A stretch of 64,000 nucleotides of DNA, taken from the NCBI GenBank assembly GCA_040004035.1, contig JAMPLN010000014.1; one strand, 5' to 3'. The DNA is from Microcoleus vaginatus_C. GTDB lineage: Bacteria > Cyanobacteriota > Cyanobacteriia > Cyanobacteriales > Microcoleaceae. Numbering within the stretch: the stretch's first letter is position 1; the number at the start of each line of letters is the position of its first letter. The notes beneath the pieces were generated by a model. That model ran no database searches. It was not told where the DNA came from and saw only the letters and a program-made list of their open reading frames with translations. Shown here piece after piece: positions 26,168 through 34,543 of this stretch. The position numbers were made by a program, and so were the translations under genes.

Positions 26168-26887
26168 ATGCTCACTTCATCCCATCCTCTGAAACAGGTA
26201 TTCCACTGCCCGGAAGAATCGGATTTTTACGCGCACTGCTTGGAAAGTTTAGTGTTAAATGCTAGTGACAATTCTCGACTTATCGTAGAGTTTGGTTCAG
26301 GAGAGGGAAGTCCAGTTATTAAGTCTTTGCTGAGAAGTGATTTTGATGGGACAATACAGGGATTTGAGCTAAATAATGTAGCTTGGAAAATTGCTCAGTC
26401 TCAAATTAAGGAATATCAACTGAGCGAAAAATATACTGTCAACAATTGCTCTTTTTTTGATTCGCCTTTATACGAGTCGGCGGATTGTGTCATCTCAAAT
26501 CCCCCTTACTTGCCGGCGGTGGATGATAAGATTTACCAGCCGCTGTTGCACGGCGGGAGTGATGGTTCGACAATTGCTAAGAAACTTTTATCTTTGGGCT
26601 GCGATGAAGTTTTGCTGATGGTTTCTAGCTATTCTAATCCTGTGGGTTTGATCGATTATGCCTTGGATCGAGGCTACTCGGTTGCGAATTTTGAAATTGC
26701 ACCTTTAACTTTTGGCTATTATAGTTCGGAACCGAAGGTGAAAAGTGCGATCGCCACTCTCAGAGAACAGGGAATGGCTTTTTATTCCGAAAATATCTAT
26801 CTGCTGGCTGGAGTTTTGTTTAAGAAGCACCAAAAGTCGCAAAGAGATTTGTCGATCGAGCTCATTCAGTTAATGACAGCATTTTAA
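26168..26887 (+). CDS. SAM-dependent methyltransferase with NPPY motif
   Basis: 239 aa. Class I methyltransferase fold: motif I IVEFGSGEGSP (about 40-50), an acidic end of the second strand in IQGFELN, and catalytic motif IV SNPPYLP (about 114-120). NPPY marks enzymes that methylate a planar nitrogen, as in PrmC (release-factor glutamine) or N6-adenine methylases; the small size and lack of a target-recognition domain favour a PrmC-like or RNA/protein substrate. No restriction partner is adjacent. Confidence 0.8.
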   Translation: MLTSSHPLKQVFHCPEESDFYAHCLESLVLNASDNSRLIVEFGSGEGSPVIKSLLRSDFDGTIQGFELNNVAWKIAQSQIKEYQLSEKYTVNNCSFFDSPLYESADCVISNPPYLPAVDDKIYQPLLHGGSDGSTIAKKLLSLGCDEVLLMVSSYSNPVGLIDYALDRGYSVANFEIAPLTFGYYSSEPKVKSAIATLREQGMAFYSENIYLLAGVLFKKHQKSQRDLSIELIQLMTAF

Positions 26888-26945
26888 AATACAGCGGTGC
26901 CTCTGAGATGTTGCACCATTGTCAGCAACAGGCAAGATTGTCAGC

Positions 26946-27008
26946 AACAGGCAAGATGCCTGTTCCACAAAGAGTGTATTTCTTGTGGAACAGGCATCTT
27001 GCCTGTTC
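26946..27008. repeat. Dispersed AACAGGCAAGATGCCTGTTCC inverted repeat
   Basis: Arms of about 27 nt (26946-26972 and 26981-27008) are almost perfect reverse complements and can form a long hairpin; each arm itself contains a smaller palindrome around GGCAAGATGCC. Related copies lie at 19553-19585 and 52410-52466. It sits between two convergent genes. Confidence 0.75.
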
Positions 27009-27076
27009 CTCAAAGGCTTATTGAGAACGGTGCAAGATCTAGGGTGCATCCAAGACTTATGCACCCTAAATAGCCG

Positions 27077-28177
27077 TTAATTCCGTTCTGCGGCTTGGAT
27101 CGATCGCACCACAGCAGCCCCAGCCCGATCGCCGATCGACTTCTCCTGATCGTACCCCAACACCAGCTCCCAAGCGTCCTGCGGGTATCTATCAACCAGC
27201 GGGATCGCCACTTCATCTAACATCCAGCGGCCGTGACGCTCATCTTCTTTGATGTGCAGTTCCCAATAACCCATCGCAGCCTGCGAGAGGCCCAAACGCT
27301 GGGCGGCGGCTAGATAATTGCGGTAAGCGACAGGCCCCGCCACCTCAAAATAAGTGAGTCCGCCGTTGTAGCGCAGAAAATGGCGCTTGCGTTCCGTCAG
27401 CAGAAAGTTGTGATTAATGCTTGCGAGCACTTCCCAAGGCACTAAATCGAAGTACGCTTCTGGTTCTGTACTCATCCCGAATTCAGCCAGCATTTGAGCA
27501 AAAAAGGTCGAGTGCTTGCGGGGGAGGCGACCGCCGCCGTATTCTTCCATCAGCACTCGCGTAAGGGTACACTGAATTTCGTTGCCGGCACCGCCGAGGA
27601 TGCGAGAAAGGCGGCTGGCTTCAACTAAACCGTCGAAAGAGGCGATCGCCAGCAGGTGTTTGTATCCCTCTTCAGTCATCTGTTCCCGCTGGTAGCGATC
27701 GAGCTCAGTTAGCGGAGGATCGACATGGGCGGCCGCGCGATCGCGCAGGGCTTGCTTGACATCCGGCAATTTTTGCAGCGCTGCAACGTCGATTTGCGCC
27801 AGTTCCCACTGCTGCCAAGGTTCCTCAATGCGATCGCGCACGGAACGCAAATAGTGCGATCGCTCGTTGTTGTAGCGGCGCAAATCGTCGTACCAAAACA
27901 AGTTGAGGCGGTTGATACGGTAAAGTACGCGCTGCAAGAAGCGGTGAGCGGCCTCATCGCCCGGTTCCTGTTGGTAAGCTGCTTGAATTGCATAGGCGAT
28001 CGCGCTTTCAAAATCGCTGACAAGTAACGGTTTTGCCGCCACCGTCTTGTCTAAATCCTCGACTTCTAGCAAATTGACAAATTGCCGATCGGCTGCTTCA
28101 TAATTTGGGAGTACGGGTTGCTTTTTGGAAAGAGTCCGCGAGTCTGAAGAAGGAAGTATCTCTATCGTGTTTTGCAT
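27077..28177 (-). CDS. Iron-containing redox enzyme, haem-oxygenase-like diiron fold
   Basis: 366 aa. The C-terminal two-thirds (about 160-360) match the haem-oxygenase-like (Haem_oxygenas_2/HDO) fold. Likely iron ligands are spaced as in that superfamily: Glu211 or Glu212 and His222 (MEEYGGG, RKHSTFF), Glu278 (YFEVAG), and His308, Asp312, His315 in HIKEDERHGRWM. Members oxidise small molecules by activating O2 (for example UndA, CADD, SznF). The substrate here is unknown. The N-terminal 150 residues are helical and may be a cyanobacterial extension. No biosynthetic cluster is visible beside it. Confidence 0.8.
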   Translation of the reverse strand: MQNTIEILPSSDSRTLSKKQPVLPNYEAADRQFVNLLEVEDLDKTVAAKPLLVSDFESAIAYAIQAAYQQEPGDEAAHRFLQRVLYRINRLNLFWYDDLRRYNNERSHYLRSVRDRIEEPWQQWELAQIDVAALQKLPDVKQALRDRAAAHVDPPLTELDRYQREQMTEEGYKHLLAIASFDGLVEASRLSRILGGAGNEIQCTLTRVLMEEYGGGRLPRKHSTFFAQMLAEFGMSTEPEAYFDLVPWEVLASINHNFLLTERKRHFLRYNGGLTYFEVAGPVAYRNYLAAAQRLGLSQAAMGYWELHIKEDERHGRWMLDEVAIPLVDRYPQDAWELVLGYDQEKSIGDRAGAAVVRSIQAAERN

Positions 28178-28349
28178 GGAATCAAGTTATGCTAACTCTA
28201 ATTATTGTGCTGCCTGCCCAAACAGCCAACCGTTGCAGATTGCTGAGGATAATGGCTACTTTTCTTGAAGATAGCTAATCTGTCAGCACAATACACCTTT
28301 CTATTGATAGAGATTGGAGAGAAATCACTTTGGTCACAACTGCCCCAAT

Positions 28350-28964
28350 TCATTCCGAAAGCAGGGTGACTGAGGGAGACTCGATCAAGCTGTGCAAAGT
28401 AATTGGGGCTAATATCTGGGCATCTTTTGCAGCCGGCACTGCTTGCCGCCACGCTTTGATACCGCCTGAAAGGACAACAACATTCAGGCTAATATCCTTA
28501 ATCTTATTAGTCTCATTTCCTCCAGATTCTTGGGAATAGCGAGCGACTTTTTCCAACTGTTTGTATGCTTTCACCGAGCGCCCTCCTCTGGCACAATAAA
28601 GTACAATTACGGGCTGAGGTTGATCGGATTTAACCCTAGCTTTTACAATGGATTGAATCTGCTTGACACCGAACCCCATCTCAATATCAATTAGGGGAAC
28701 AAGGGGACTTTCGCCGATGCGATCTTCGGTGTATTCTTCGGGCGATCGCACATCGATCAAAATCACTGGTTTCAACTTACCCTGCTGCAATTGGGCAACA
28801 GTTACTTGTTTCGTATTTAAACTGGCGATAAAAGTTAGGATATCCATGTGATGAAATAGGGCAACTGCACCCACCGAAGCAACACTGGTCAAGCCAAAAC
28901 CCATAATTACTCGCAAAAGGCGAGAATAGCGATTAATACCTGGTTTTGCATTTTCATCTAGCAT
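28350..28964 (-). CDS. Membrane-anchored rhodanese-like protein
   Basis: 204 aa. One membrane segment near residues 22-42 anchors a rhodanese domain (about 55-175) with the active-site loop YCARGGRS, whose Cys would carry a persulfide, and the upstream IDVRSPEEY motif. It probably transfers sulfur or acts in redox signalling. Its start overlaps the end of the desaturase gene by 11 bp, which points to translational coupling in one operon with 28954-29721 and 29737-30327. Confidence 0.85.
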   Translation of the reverse strand: MLDENAKPGINRYSRLLRVIMGFGLTSVASVGAVALFHHMDILTFIASLNTKQVTVAQLQQGKLKPVILIDVRSPEEYTEDRIGESPLVPLIDIEMGFGVKQIQSIVKARVKSDQPQPVIVLYCARGGRSVKAYKQLEKVARYSQESGGNETNKIKDISLNVVVLSGGIKAWRQAVPAAKDAQILAPITLHSLIESPSVTLLSE

Positions 28965-29721
28965 TTTTCATCATCCTTGAAAATGGATAGAACATTTGTC
29001 CGACATATCCAGCAGGTATAGAATCAGAGATTCCATATTTATGAGGCATTTTTTTCGCTGGCATATACATAGTGCCAAATAGCAAATCTAACAGTGGCAA
29101 CTGAACAGCAAAGTTTTTGGTGTTGATTCCGGGAATTTTACTGTGATGCCAGTGATGAAATTGTGGGGTTGCTACGAACCATTTTAGAATGCCAATTTTT
29201 AATTGAATATTAGAATGAATTAAGAAAGCGATCGCGGCCGAATAAAGAGCATAAACTACCAAACTCTCCTTAGTAAATCCCAACCAGTAAAGAGGCATAA
29301 TTTTGCAAACCTGAGTAAAGAGTTGCTCGCAGGGATGCACCCGCACTGCCGCTAACCAGTCCATGTGTTCAATACTGTGATGGACTGCATGAAATTGCCA
29401 AAGCCAGGGTACTTCATGCAATAGTCTGTGAGCAATATAATATGCCATATCTGAAACGATAACTGCTTCTGCCAACTGCAACCACACAGGTTGAGAAGCT
29501 ACTTTGCTTTGCAATTCCGGGTTGAGGAAATTAGTCATCAGCGACAAAATTACACTCACAACAATAGCGCCCGATCTGCCAATAAAGTGACCTGTAAAAA
29601 AATAAGTGGCATCGGTTGCCCATCCGAGACGGAATATCTTTTGCTTGTGCAAGGATAAGATTCTTTCGAGGGGAATGAAGATGCAAGCTAAGATGATGAA
29701 GCCTTTGACAATTTCTGGCAT
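28954..29721 (-). CDS. Sterol desaturase/fatty acid hydroxylase family membrane protein
   Basis: 255 aa, several membrane helices. The eight-histidine diiron signature is visible: HRLLH, HAVHHS and HHWHHS plus single histidines between. Such enzymes hydroxylate or desaturate lipids or carotenoids in the membrane using O2; the exact substrate is unknown. The gene is between the pilin-like gene (15 bp upstream) and the rhodanese gene (11-bp overlap), all on the minus strand. Confidence 0.88.
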   Translation of the reverse strand: MPEIVKGFIILACIFIPLERILSLHKQKIFRLGWATDATYFFTGHFIGRSGAIVVSVILSLMTNFLNPELQSKVASQPVWLQLAEAVIVSDMAYYIAHRLLHEVPWLWQFHAVHHSIEHMDWLAAVRVHPCEQLFTQVCKIMPLYWLGFTKESLVVYALYSAAIAFLIHSNIQLKIGILKWFVATPQFHHWHHSKIPGINTKNFAVQLPLLDLLFGTMYMPAKKMPHKYGISDSIPAGYVGQMFYPFSRMMKNAR

Positions 29722-29736
29722 AATTTTGGTTGCAAT

Positions 29737-30327
29737 TTACTTACTCACTTCTACTGTCCCATCACCGCAAGCTAATTTACCATTAATATTTATTGGCTCT
29801 GCAGGTGGAGTTGGGGTATCAGATTTGGCGATACATAATATAGTTAGTATCGTACTTGTATCGGCAGCTTGCTTACCATTAACAAGATAATCTGGTACTA
29901 AAAAAACAGCTCCGACAACGCTCTTTGTATCCTTTTGGACCGTGCGGGATACGCCATAACTAAATGCAGCTTTTTTACCAGCAATTACTGAATAATTGTA
30001 GTTGGTTGTTTGAGACTTAAGGCCAAGATCGAGGGCATCAAGGGAAGTTGCAAAAACACTTTTTTCGGCAAAATAAGCTTGTTGAGCGCGGAGCATTGAG
30101 CTAACATATTGTTTAGCTTCTGACTGCTTCGCTTTATTGCCACAAGAGAGCAGATTCGGTAACGCGAGCGCACCAACTATTATGCTACCCAAAGGAAAAT
30201 AAAGAAAAGTGATTCTCAGTAAAATTCCTACCCATGATTTACGTTTTTTGTCAGGGAGAATCTTTTTTTCTGAAGATTCCGCTTTTTTATCGAGTGCATC
30301 GAGTTGAGGATTTTTCTTAAGCTGCAT
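29737..30327 (-). CDS. Type IV pilin G/H-like protein
   Basis: 196 aa. A cytoplasmic N terminus with many lysines, one hydrophobic segment (about 34-62, ending VGALALPNLL), then a periplasmic part with the pattern EAKQYVSSMLRAQQAYFAEK, followed by a beta domain with late cysteines (ILCIAKS, LACGDG). This is the pilin G/H-like family of cyanobacteria; two paralogues are at 34544-35065 and 35172-35699. Compared with those, it has a longer N-terminal extension and no classical prepilin cleavage site is evident. It is the first gene of an operon with the desaturase and rhodanese genes. Confidence 0.82.
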   Translation of the reverse strand: MQLKKNPQLDALDKKAESSEKKILPDKKRKSWVGILLRITFLYFPLGSIIVGALALPNLLSCGNKAKQSEAKQYVSSMLRAQQAYFAEKSVFATSLDALDLGLKSQTTNYNYSVIAGKKAAFSYGVSRTVQKDTKSVVGAVFLVPDYLVNGKQAADTSTILTILCIAKSDTPTPPAEPININGKLACGDGTVEVSK

Positions 30328-30509
30328 GATTGTTCTTCAAATGTGTTAGCCGATTAGTTGTCCAGCGAGTAATGGTTGGAGGAGAGGCGCGACAATATTC
30401 AGGTTTCAGGTAAATGCCTCATTGAGGTTAAACTGAATATATCACTGAGTGCTGCGGGGTATGCAAACCTCGCATATTGTGCCTTGCTTCTACTCTATCT
30501 CTATTAAAT

Positions 30510-30580
30510 CACCAGGCTATTTGAGAACTCGACTGACTTTTCATCGACTTCTCATCGACTTTAGACATCACTGGCATTTA
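30510..30580 (+). promoter_or_regulatory. Putative control region of the Uma2 gene with 11-bp iterons
   Basis: Contains GGCTATTTGAG (30515-30525), two copies of an 11-bp unit TCATCGACTTC/T (30541-30563) and TGGCATTTA (30572-30580), ending 50 bp before the Uma2 start codon. The same blocks in the same order precede the HTH-TIR-AAA gene at 33027-33116 on the other strand. Shared blocks upstream of two convergent genes suggest a common operator. This 300-bp gap holds no gene. Confidence 0.5.
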
Positions 30581-30629
30581 ATAGGGCGTGTGACTATAAT
30601 CGAAGAAATAATTAGAGGAACGGTAAGTT

Positions 30630-31190
30630 ATGGCAGTGCAGTTGCTCAAAAGACTTTTCACCGTAGAAGAATACCATCTGATGGGTAAAGCTGGTATTCT
30701 TTCAGAGGGCGATCGCGTAGAATTGATAGAAGGAGAACTTGTTCAAAGGGCCGCAATTGGAACTCGTCACGCAGGTTGTGTTAACCGCATTACCCGACTC
30801 TTTTGCCGGCTTCCAGAAGAAAGGGCGATTGTGACTGTACAAAACCCCATTCAAGTCAGCCAGCGAACCGAACCGCAACCCGATCTAGTATTGCTGCAAC
30901 CTCGCGCAGATTACTATTCAACCGCCCATCCTGTCCCATCCGAAGTTTTACTGTTAATAGAAGTAGCTGACACTTCAATAGATTATGACAGAGACGTGAA
31001 ACTTCCTATTTACGCTCGATCGCAAATTCAGGAAGTCTGGATAGTAAATTTACAGGAAAACTGCTTGGAAGTTTACCGCCAGCCAACGGTTAACGGTTAC
31101 AGTTTAATGCTGAGGTTTTGGCGGGGAGACGAAGTTTCGCCGCTGGCTTTTCCCGAATTTGTAGTTAGTGTGGATTTGGCGATCGGGTAA
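30630..31190 (+). CDS. Uma2 family endonuclease (DUF820)
   Basis: 186 aa. A PD-(D/E)XK-fold protein: RVELIEGELVQ near residue 30, QPDLVLL (Asp ligand, about 90) and LLIEVADTS (Glu-x-Lys-like position, about 115), then VKLPIYARSQIQEVWIV. Uma2 proteins are greatly amplified in cyanobacteria and their targets are mostly unknown. The gene ends 7 bp from the end of the convergent HTH-TIR-AAA gene and shares its upstream motif blocks. AGAGGAACGGTAAGTT precedes the ATG. Confidence 0.85.
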   Translation: MAVQLLKRLFTVEEYHLMGKAGILSEGDRVELIEGELVQRAAIGTRHAGCVNRITRLFCRLPEERAIVTVQNPIQVSQRTEPQPDLVLLQPRADYYSTAHPVPSEVLLLIEVADTSIDYDRDVKLPIYARSQIQEVWIVNLQENCLEVYRQPTVNGYSLMLRFWRGDEVSPLAFPEFVVSVDLAIG

Positions 31191-31197
31191 ATAGGGA

Positions 31198-32994
31198 TTA
31201 TTTGCAGTCAAGGCGATCGCGAAAATACTCCTCATACAAATTGCATCTCGCACTGCAATAATTGCCCTCCTGTTTCACCAACCCCATACTGTTTAATTTA
31301 AACGCCAATTCTAGCCTTAATCGGACTGGCTTTGACACACTCGCAACCTCTCTCATCGCCTCGATTAATTCTGGATATTTTTCTAAATTCCACAAATGTC
31401 GGCGCAAATGGTCGCTGTAAATTCCTGCCTCGGTTGCCGCCGATTTCAGCAATTGATTTAAAGTCACATCTTGACGGGCAATGCGATACATAGCCAGCCG
31501 CACTAAATAGGGATGTCCTCCCACTAGCGCCATCATTTCTGCCACTTCTGTAGCACTCCAATTGATTCCGTGTCGCGCTGCTAAGTCTTGCACTTGCTGG
31601 GAATTAAACTCAGGCAAATCAATGGGCAACCCCACATTAAACGGCGATTTATTCACATCCAGCGGGATGTAAACTTCGGTCGAATGCACCACAATCAAAC
31701 GCAATTTTTTCCAAATGTCTCGCCGTTTTGCTTCTTCGTGTAAAGCTCGCAATAACCCAAAAAAGTCGTCGGCAATTTCCGGCGATTCAAACAGGCGATC
31801 GCTCTCATCCAAGCCTAAGGTCAGAGGTTTTGAGGATTCTGAAAGCAAATACTGTTCAAAATAAGCCTTGCAGCACTGATTGCTGCCAATCAAATCGGCC
31901 AATTCCCAACACTTGGGCAACTGCTCCAGCCTTCCTAACTCTTGACCGATGCTCGCACAAAACCACTGCAAAAATGTATCTGAATTAGCGAATATTTTCC
32001 TATTGGCTAGCTGAAAACTCAGCGCTACCGTGCGAGAACCTTGCTGTTCTGCATGATGCAAAATCCTCGCCATCAAGGAAGTTTTGCCCATTTGTCTGGG
32101 TGCTTTTATGCGGATCAGCGCTCCCGGTTGGGCGATCGTCTCGTAACAGCGGGATTCGATCGGAGGGCGATCGATATAAAAACGAGAAGCTATTTCAACT
32201 TGTCCTCCCGGCAATTCTGGCGGGGCTGCTGGTAGGGGTTGAATTATTGACTGTTTGGTGCTAGTAATTACTTTCCATTCTACAGCCAATTCATGGTCGG
32301 CAGTTAACGCTGTGCGACCTTCTTTGATAATGGTTAAAATTTGTGATAATAACTTAAATGAGTCGCCAACACCGCGCCACAGCCAGGGCTGAATTCCTGC
32401 TAAATAGCTCAGTAAATCAAAAGAAAGCGGTGTATTTAATTCAAGTAAAATCGGTAAGATTGCGGGTTTATGAGCAGTTGAATTGTGCAGTTCTTTGGCT
32501 AGCTGCACTTGTTCCAATATCATTTCGCTAGCGGCGGATTCTTGGGAAATCAGCAACAGCAAATAATCGCAACCCTTTAAATATGAGGCTGAGTCGCTGC
32601 TGTTGTTAATAAAAAAGACTTCGTGGCCTCCCGCACTCAAAGCTTGGTGTAACTGCTGAGAAAGGGTGGTGTTTGAGGTCGAGCGGGCGTTAGCGAAGCG
32701 ATCCGAAGGAAAGCCCTCGAAGACGATCGCCACTTTTGCCCTCACCAGCACTACCTCCTCTGGCTCTGAATTCGCGTCAAAATCGGCTATATCGCGCCAT
32801 TCCTGGCCCAATCCGCGACAAATTTCGATGAAATTTGCATAATCCACAGGTTTGCCATTCAGAAAATGGCTGACAGTAGATTGCGCCATCCCTAAATCCT
32901 CAGCCAGGATTTTCTGACTGGGAAAGCCATTTCTCAGGAGGCAGGATTTAACTGCGCGAATGCACTCTTCGCGCACCCTTAGCGATCGTGGCAT
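31198..32994 (-). CDS. HTH-TIR-like-AAA (STAND-type) protein, candidate defence or conflict gene
   Basis: 598 aa in three parts. Residues about 15-65 form a Cro/CI-type helix-turn-helix (PSQKILAEDLGMAQSTVSHF). Residues about 85-225 look like a TIR/TIR-2 flavodoxin-like domain (KVAIVFEG, a CDYLLLLIS strand, then SEMILEQVQLA with candidate catalytic glutamates). Residues about 265-520 form an AAA ATPase with Walker A APRQMGKTSL (near 299-308) and Walker B-like LTLGLDESD. The C-terminal part has helical and cysteine-containing segments. TIR plus STAND-like ATPase plus DNA binding is the plan of many prokaryotic immunity proteins. The ATPase resembles the one in the WD40 gene at 35710. Its upstream iterons match those of the Uma2 gene. 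Confidence 0.8.
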   Translation of the reverse strand: MPRSLRVREECIRAVKSCLLRNGFPSQKILAEDLGMAQSTVSHFLNGKPVDYANFIEICRGLGQEWRDIADFDANSEPEEVVLVRAKVAIVFEGFPSDRFANARSTSNTTLSQQLHQALSAGGHEVFFINNSSDSASYLKGCDYLLLLISQESAASEMILEQVQLAKELHNSTAHKPAILPILLELNTPLSFDLLSYLAGIQPWLWRGVGDSFKLLSQILTIIKEGRTALTADHELAVEWKVITSTKQSIIQPLPAAPPELPGGQVEIASRFYIDRPPIESRCYETIAQPGALIRIKAPRQMGKTSLMARILHHAEQQGSRTVALSFQLANRKIFANSDTFLQWFCASIGQELGRLEQLPKCWELADLIGSNQCCKAYFEQYLLSESSKPLTLGLDESDRLFESPEIADDFFGLLRALHEEAKRRDIWKKLRLIVVHSTEVYIPLDVNKSPFNVGLPIDLPEFNSQQVQDLAARHGINWSATEVAEMMALVGGHPYLVRLAMYRIARQDVTLNQLLKSAATEAGIYSDHLRRHLWNLEKYPELIEAMREVASVSKPVRLRLELAFKLNSMGLVKQEGNYCSARCNLYEEYFRDRLDCK

Positions 32995-33026
32995 TGCTTA
33001 TCACAATCAAAACACTGAAACCATCA

Positions 33027-33116
33027 TAAATGCCAACCGCCCTAAAGTCGATGAAAAGTCGATGAAAAGTCGATGATTTTTCAAATAACTCAGTCACCAA
33101 CTCAAATAGCCACCTG
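33027..33116 (-). promoter_or_regulatory. Putative control region of HTH-TIR-AAA gene with three 11-bp iterons
   Basis: On the minus strand: GGCTATTTGAG (33111-33101), three direct copies of CATCGACTTTT (33076-33044, period 11, about one helical turn) and TGGCATTTA (33035-33027), lying 33-120 bp before the start codon. The block is homologous to 30510-30580. The encoded HTH domain is a candidate to bind it. Confidence 0.55.
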
Positions 33117-33168
33117 ATTAGATTAGAAATAACAAGGTTGAATCCCATCAAAACGAGGTAAAAGCATT

Positions 33169-33714
33169 GTGTATTCTATCCTAATTTTGCCGCTGGCGTC
33201 AGCCACTAATCAACCAGGTTTCGCCTTCACCCCGCCCCTATTCTGGTTGCTGATCGGAGTTGTGCTTAGTGCGATGGAGCTATTAATCATCAAAACTCAG
33301 CCCCAAAAATACAGATTTTACCTGCTAATGATGGGAGCTTCGGCTTTAATTGAATCCTTTATTTTGTGGAGAGGTTCGGTAGCATTTCAGTTTAGTTGGG
33401 CGAACATAATGTATGAAGATTTTGACTGGCAAATCTTCTACTGGATGGGGATAGCCCTCGCGCTGAGCATCTGGATTAGACCAATTTTTATTGTTCGCAA
33501 AAAGTTTGTCATTCCCGAAGCAACCGAAGCGACAACAATCTCCGAAATTTTCCCCGGAGAAACCGGAATGGTGATTTATGAAGGGGCTTCGTGGAAAGCT
33601 CGCAACGAAGATTCCCAAGGGGCGATCGCACCCAGACAAAAAGTTTACGTTTTGCGCCGCGAAGGAAACACGCTGATTGTTGTACCTGACAGATTAATTC
33701 ACATCAACAGCTAA
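33169..33714 (+). CDS. NfeD-like membrane protein
   Basis: 181 aa (GTG start at 33169). Three hydrophobic segments (about 20-42, 47-68, 85-103) precede a small soluble beta-barrel (about 120-178: GETGMVIYEGASWKA, then VYVLRREGNTLIVVPD) typical of the OB-like NfeD domain. NfeD proteins work with stomatin-like SPFH proteins in membrane microdomains, and the next gene encodes one. It lacks the serine protease part of long NfeD proteins. Confidence 0.78.
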   Translation: MYSILILPLASATNQPGFAFTPPLFWLLIGVVLSAMELLIIKTQPQKYRFYLLMMGASALIESFILWRGSVAFQFSWANIMYEDFDWQIFYWMGIALALSIWIRPIFIVRKKFVIPEATEATTISEIFPGETGMVIYEGASWKARNEDSQGAIAPRQKVYVLRREGNTLIVVPDRLIHINS

Positions 33715-33797
33715 ATCTCAGTTAGCTCTTTTATGACTCGGCGATAGAAATCGCTTCTTGCCAAACAAAGTCCCTCTCTAAGAGACTAAGAAATAAC

Positions 33798-33848
33798 TAT
33801 CAACTGTCAACTCTCAACTGTCAACTCTCAACTGTCAACTGTCAACTA
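33798..33848. repeat. Tandem CAACTGT/CAACTCT heptamers
   Basis: About seven tandem heptamers of CAACTGT or CAACTCT type between the NfeD-like and slipin-like genes, related to the tract at 8420-8597. Confidence 0.7.
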
Positions 33849-33866
33849 TTTACCAGGAGATTCACT

Positions 33867-34427
33867 ATGTATCACTATTTTTTGACGGTATTGTTTGCCA
33901 TCACCGGAGTATCCTTAGCCAGCAGTGTAAAAATCGTCCGTCAAGGAGATGAGGCGTTAGTTGAAATTTTCGGAAAGTACGATCGAAAAAAACTAGAACC
34001 GGGTATAACCTTTTTGATTCCCTTTGTCGAGCAAGTCGCCTATAAACAAACTCTGCGCGAGCAAATTTTAAGGCTGTCACCGCAAGAATGCACGACGCGC
34101 GATCGGGTTGCCGTCACCGTTGATTTTATTGTGTACTGGCGCATAATTGACTTAGAAAAAGCGTCCTACAAGGTGCAGAATCTCAAGGAAGCGATGTTAA
34201 ATATGCTGATTCTTTCAATTCGGACTCACCTTGCTAAATTATCTGTTGAGGAACTCTACACGGCTCGACATGAGATTAATAATGCTTTAGTGGAAGAGTT
34301 GGATACAACGACAGATCCTTGGGGTGTGAAGTTTACCAGAGTGGAATTGCGCGATTTTGCGATCGGCAGTAAAGTGATTCAGCCCACATCCATTGACCGG
34401 AAAGAAGTACAAAAGCTGCGAGCTTAA
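33867..34427 (+). CDS. Short SPFH/band 7 (slipin-like) protein
   Basis: 186 aa. An N-terminal membrane segment (about 3-20) is followed by the SPFH domain (VRQGDEALVEIFGKYDRKKLEPGITFLIPF, then CTTRDRVAVTVDFIVYWRI and SVEELYTARHEINNAL). The protein stops right after VELRDFAIGSK, where slipins normally continue with a coiled coil of 80-100 residues that drives oligomerisation. It is therefore a truncated or reduced form. ACCAGGAGATTCACT is a good ribosome binding site. Probably forms a membrane platform with the NfeD-like protein. Confidence 0.82.
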   Translation: MYHYFLTVLFAITGVSLASSVKIVRQGDEALVEIFGKYDRKKLEPGITFLIPFVEQVAYKQTLREQILRLSPQECTTRDRVAVTVDFIVYWRIIDLEKASYKVQNLKEAMLNMLILSIRTHLAKLSVEELYTARHEINNALVEELDTTTDPWGVKFTRVELRDFAIGSKVIQPTSIDRKEVQKLRA

Positions 34428-34447
34428 GGATTAGTATTCCCTAGTTT

Positions 34448-34500
34448 TCCTCGTTACCAGGCTCTGCCTGGTAACGCAGAGCCAGAGGCTCTGCCTCGCC
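34448..34500. repeat. Dispersed GTTACCAGG/GAGGCTCTGCCTC hairpin repeats
   Basis: GTTACCAGGCTCTGCCTGGTAAC is a palindrome; it is followed by AGAGGCTCTGCCTC. Both types recur at about 19610-19700. Confidence 0.65.
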
Positions 34501-34543
34501 GAATTTAATTCGCCTTGTATATACCATTTAAGGAGACAACACC

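Noticed and set aside
30449..30688. 79-codon frame upstream of the Uma2 gene
   Set aside because: It covers the iteron region and overlaps the Uma2 start in another frame; no protein features.
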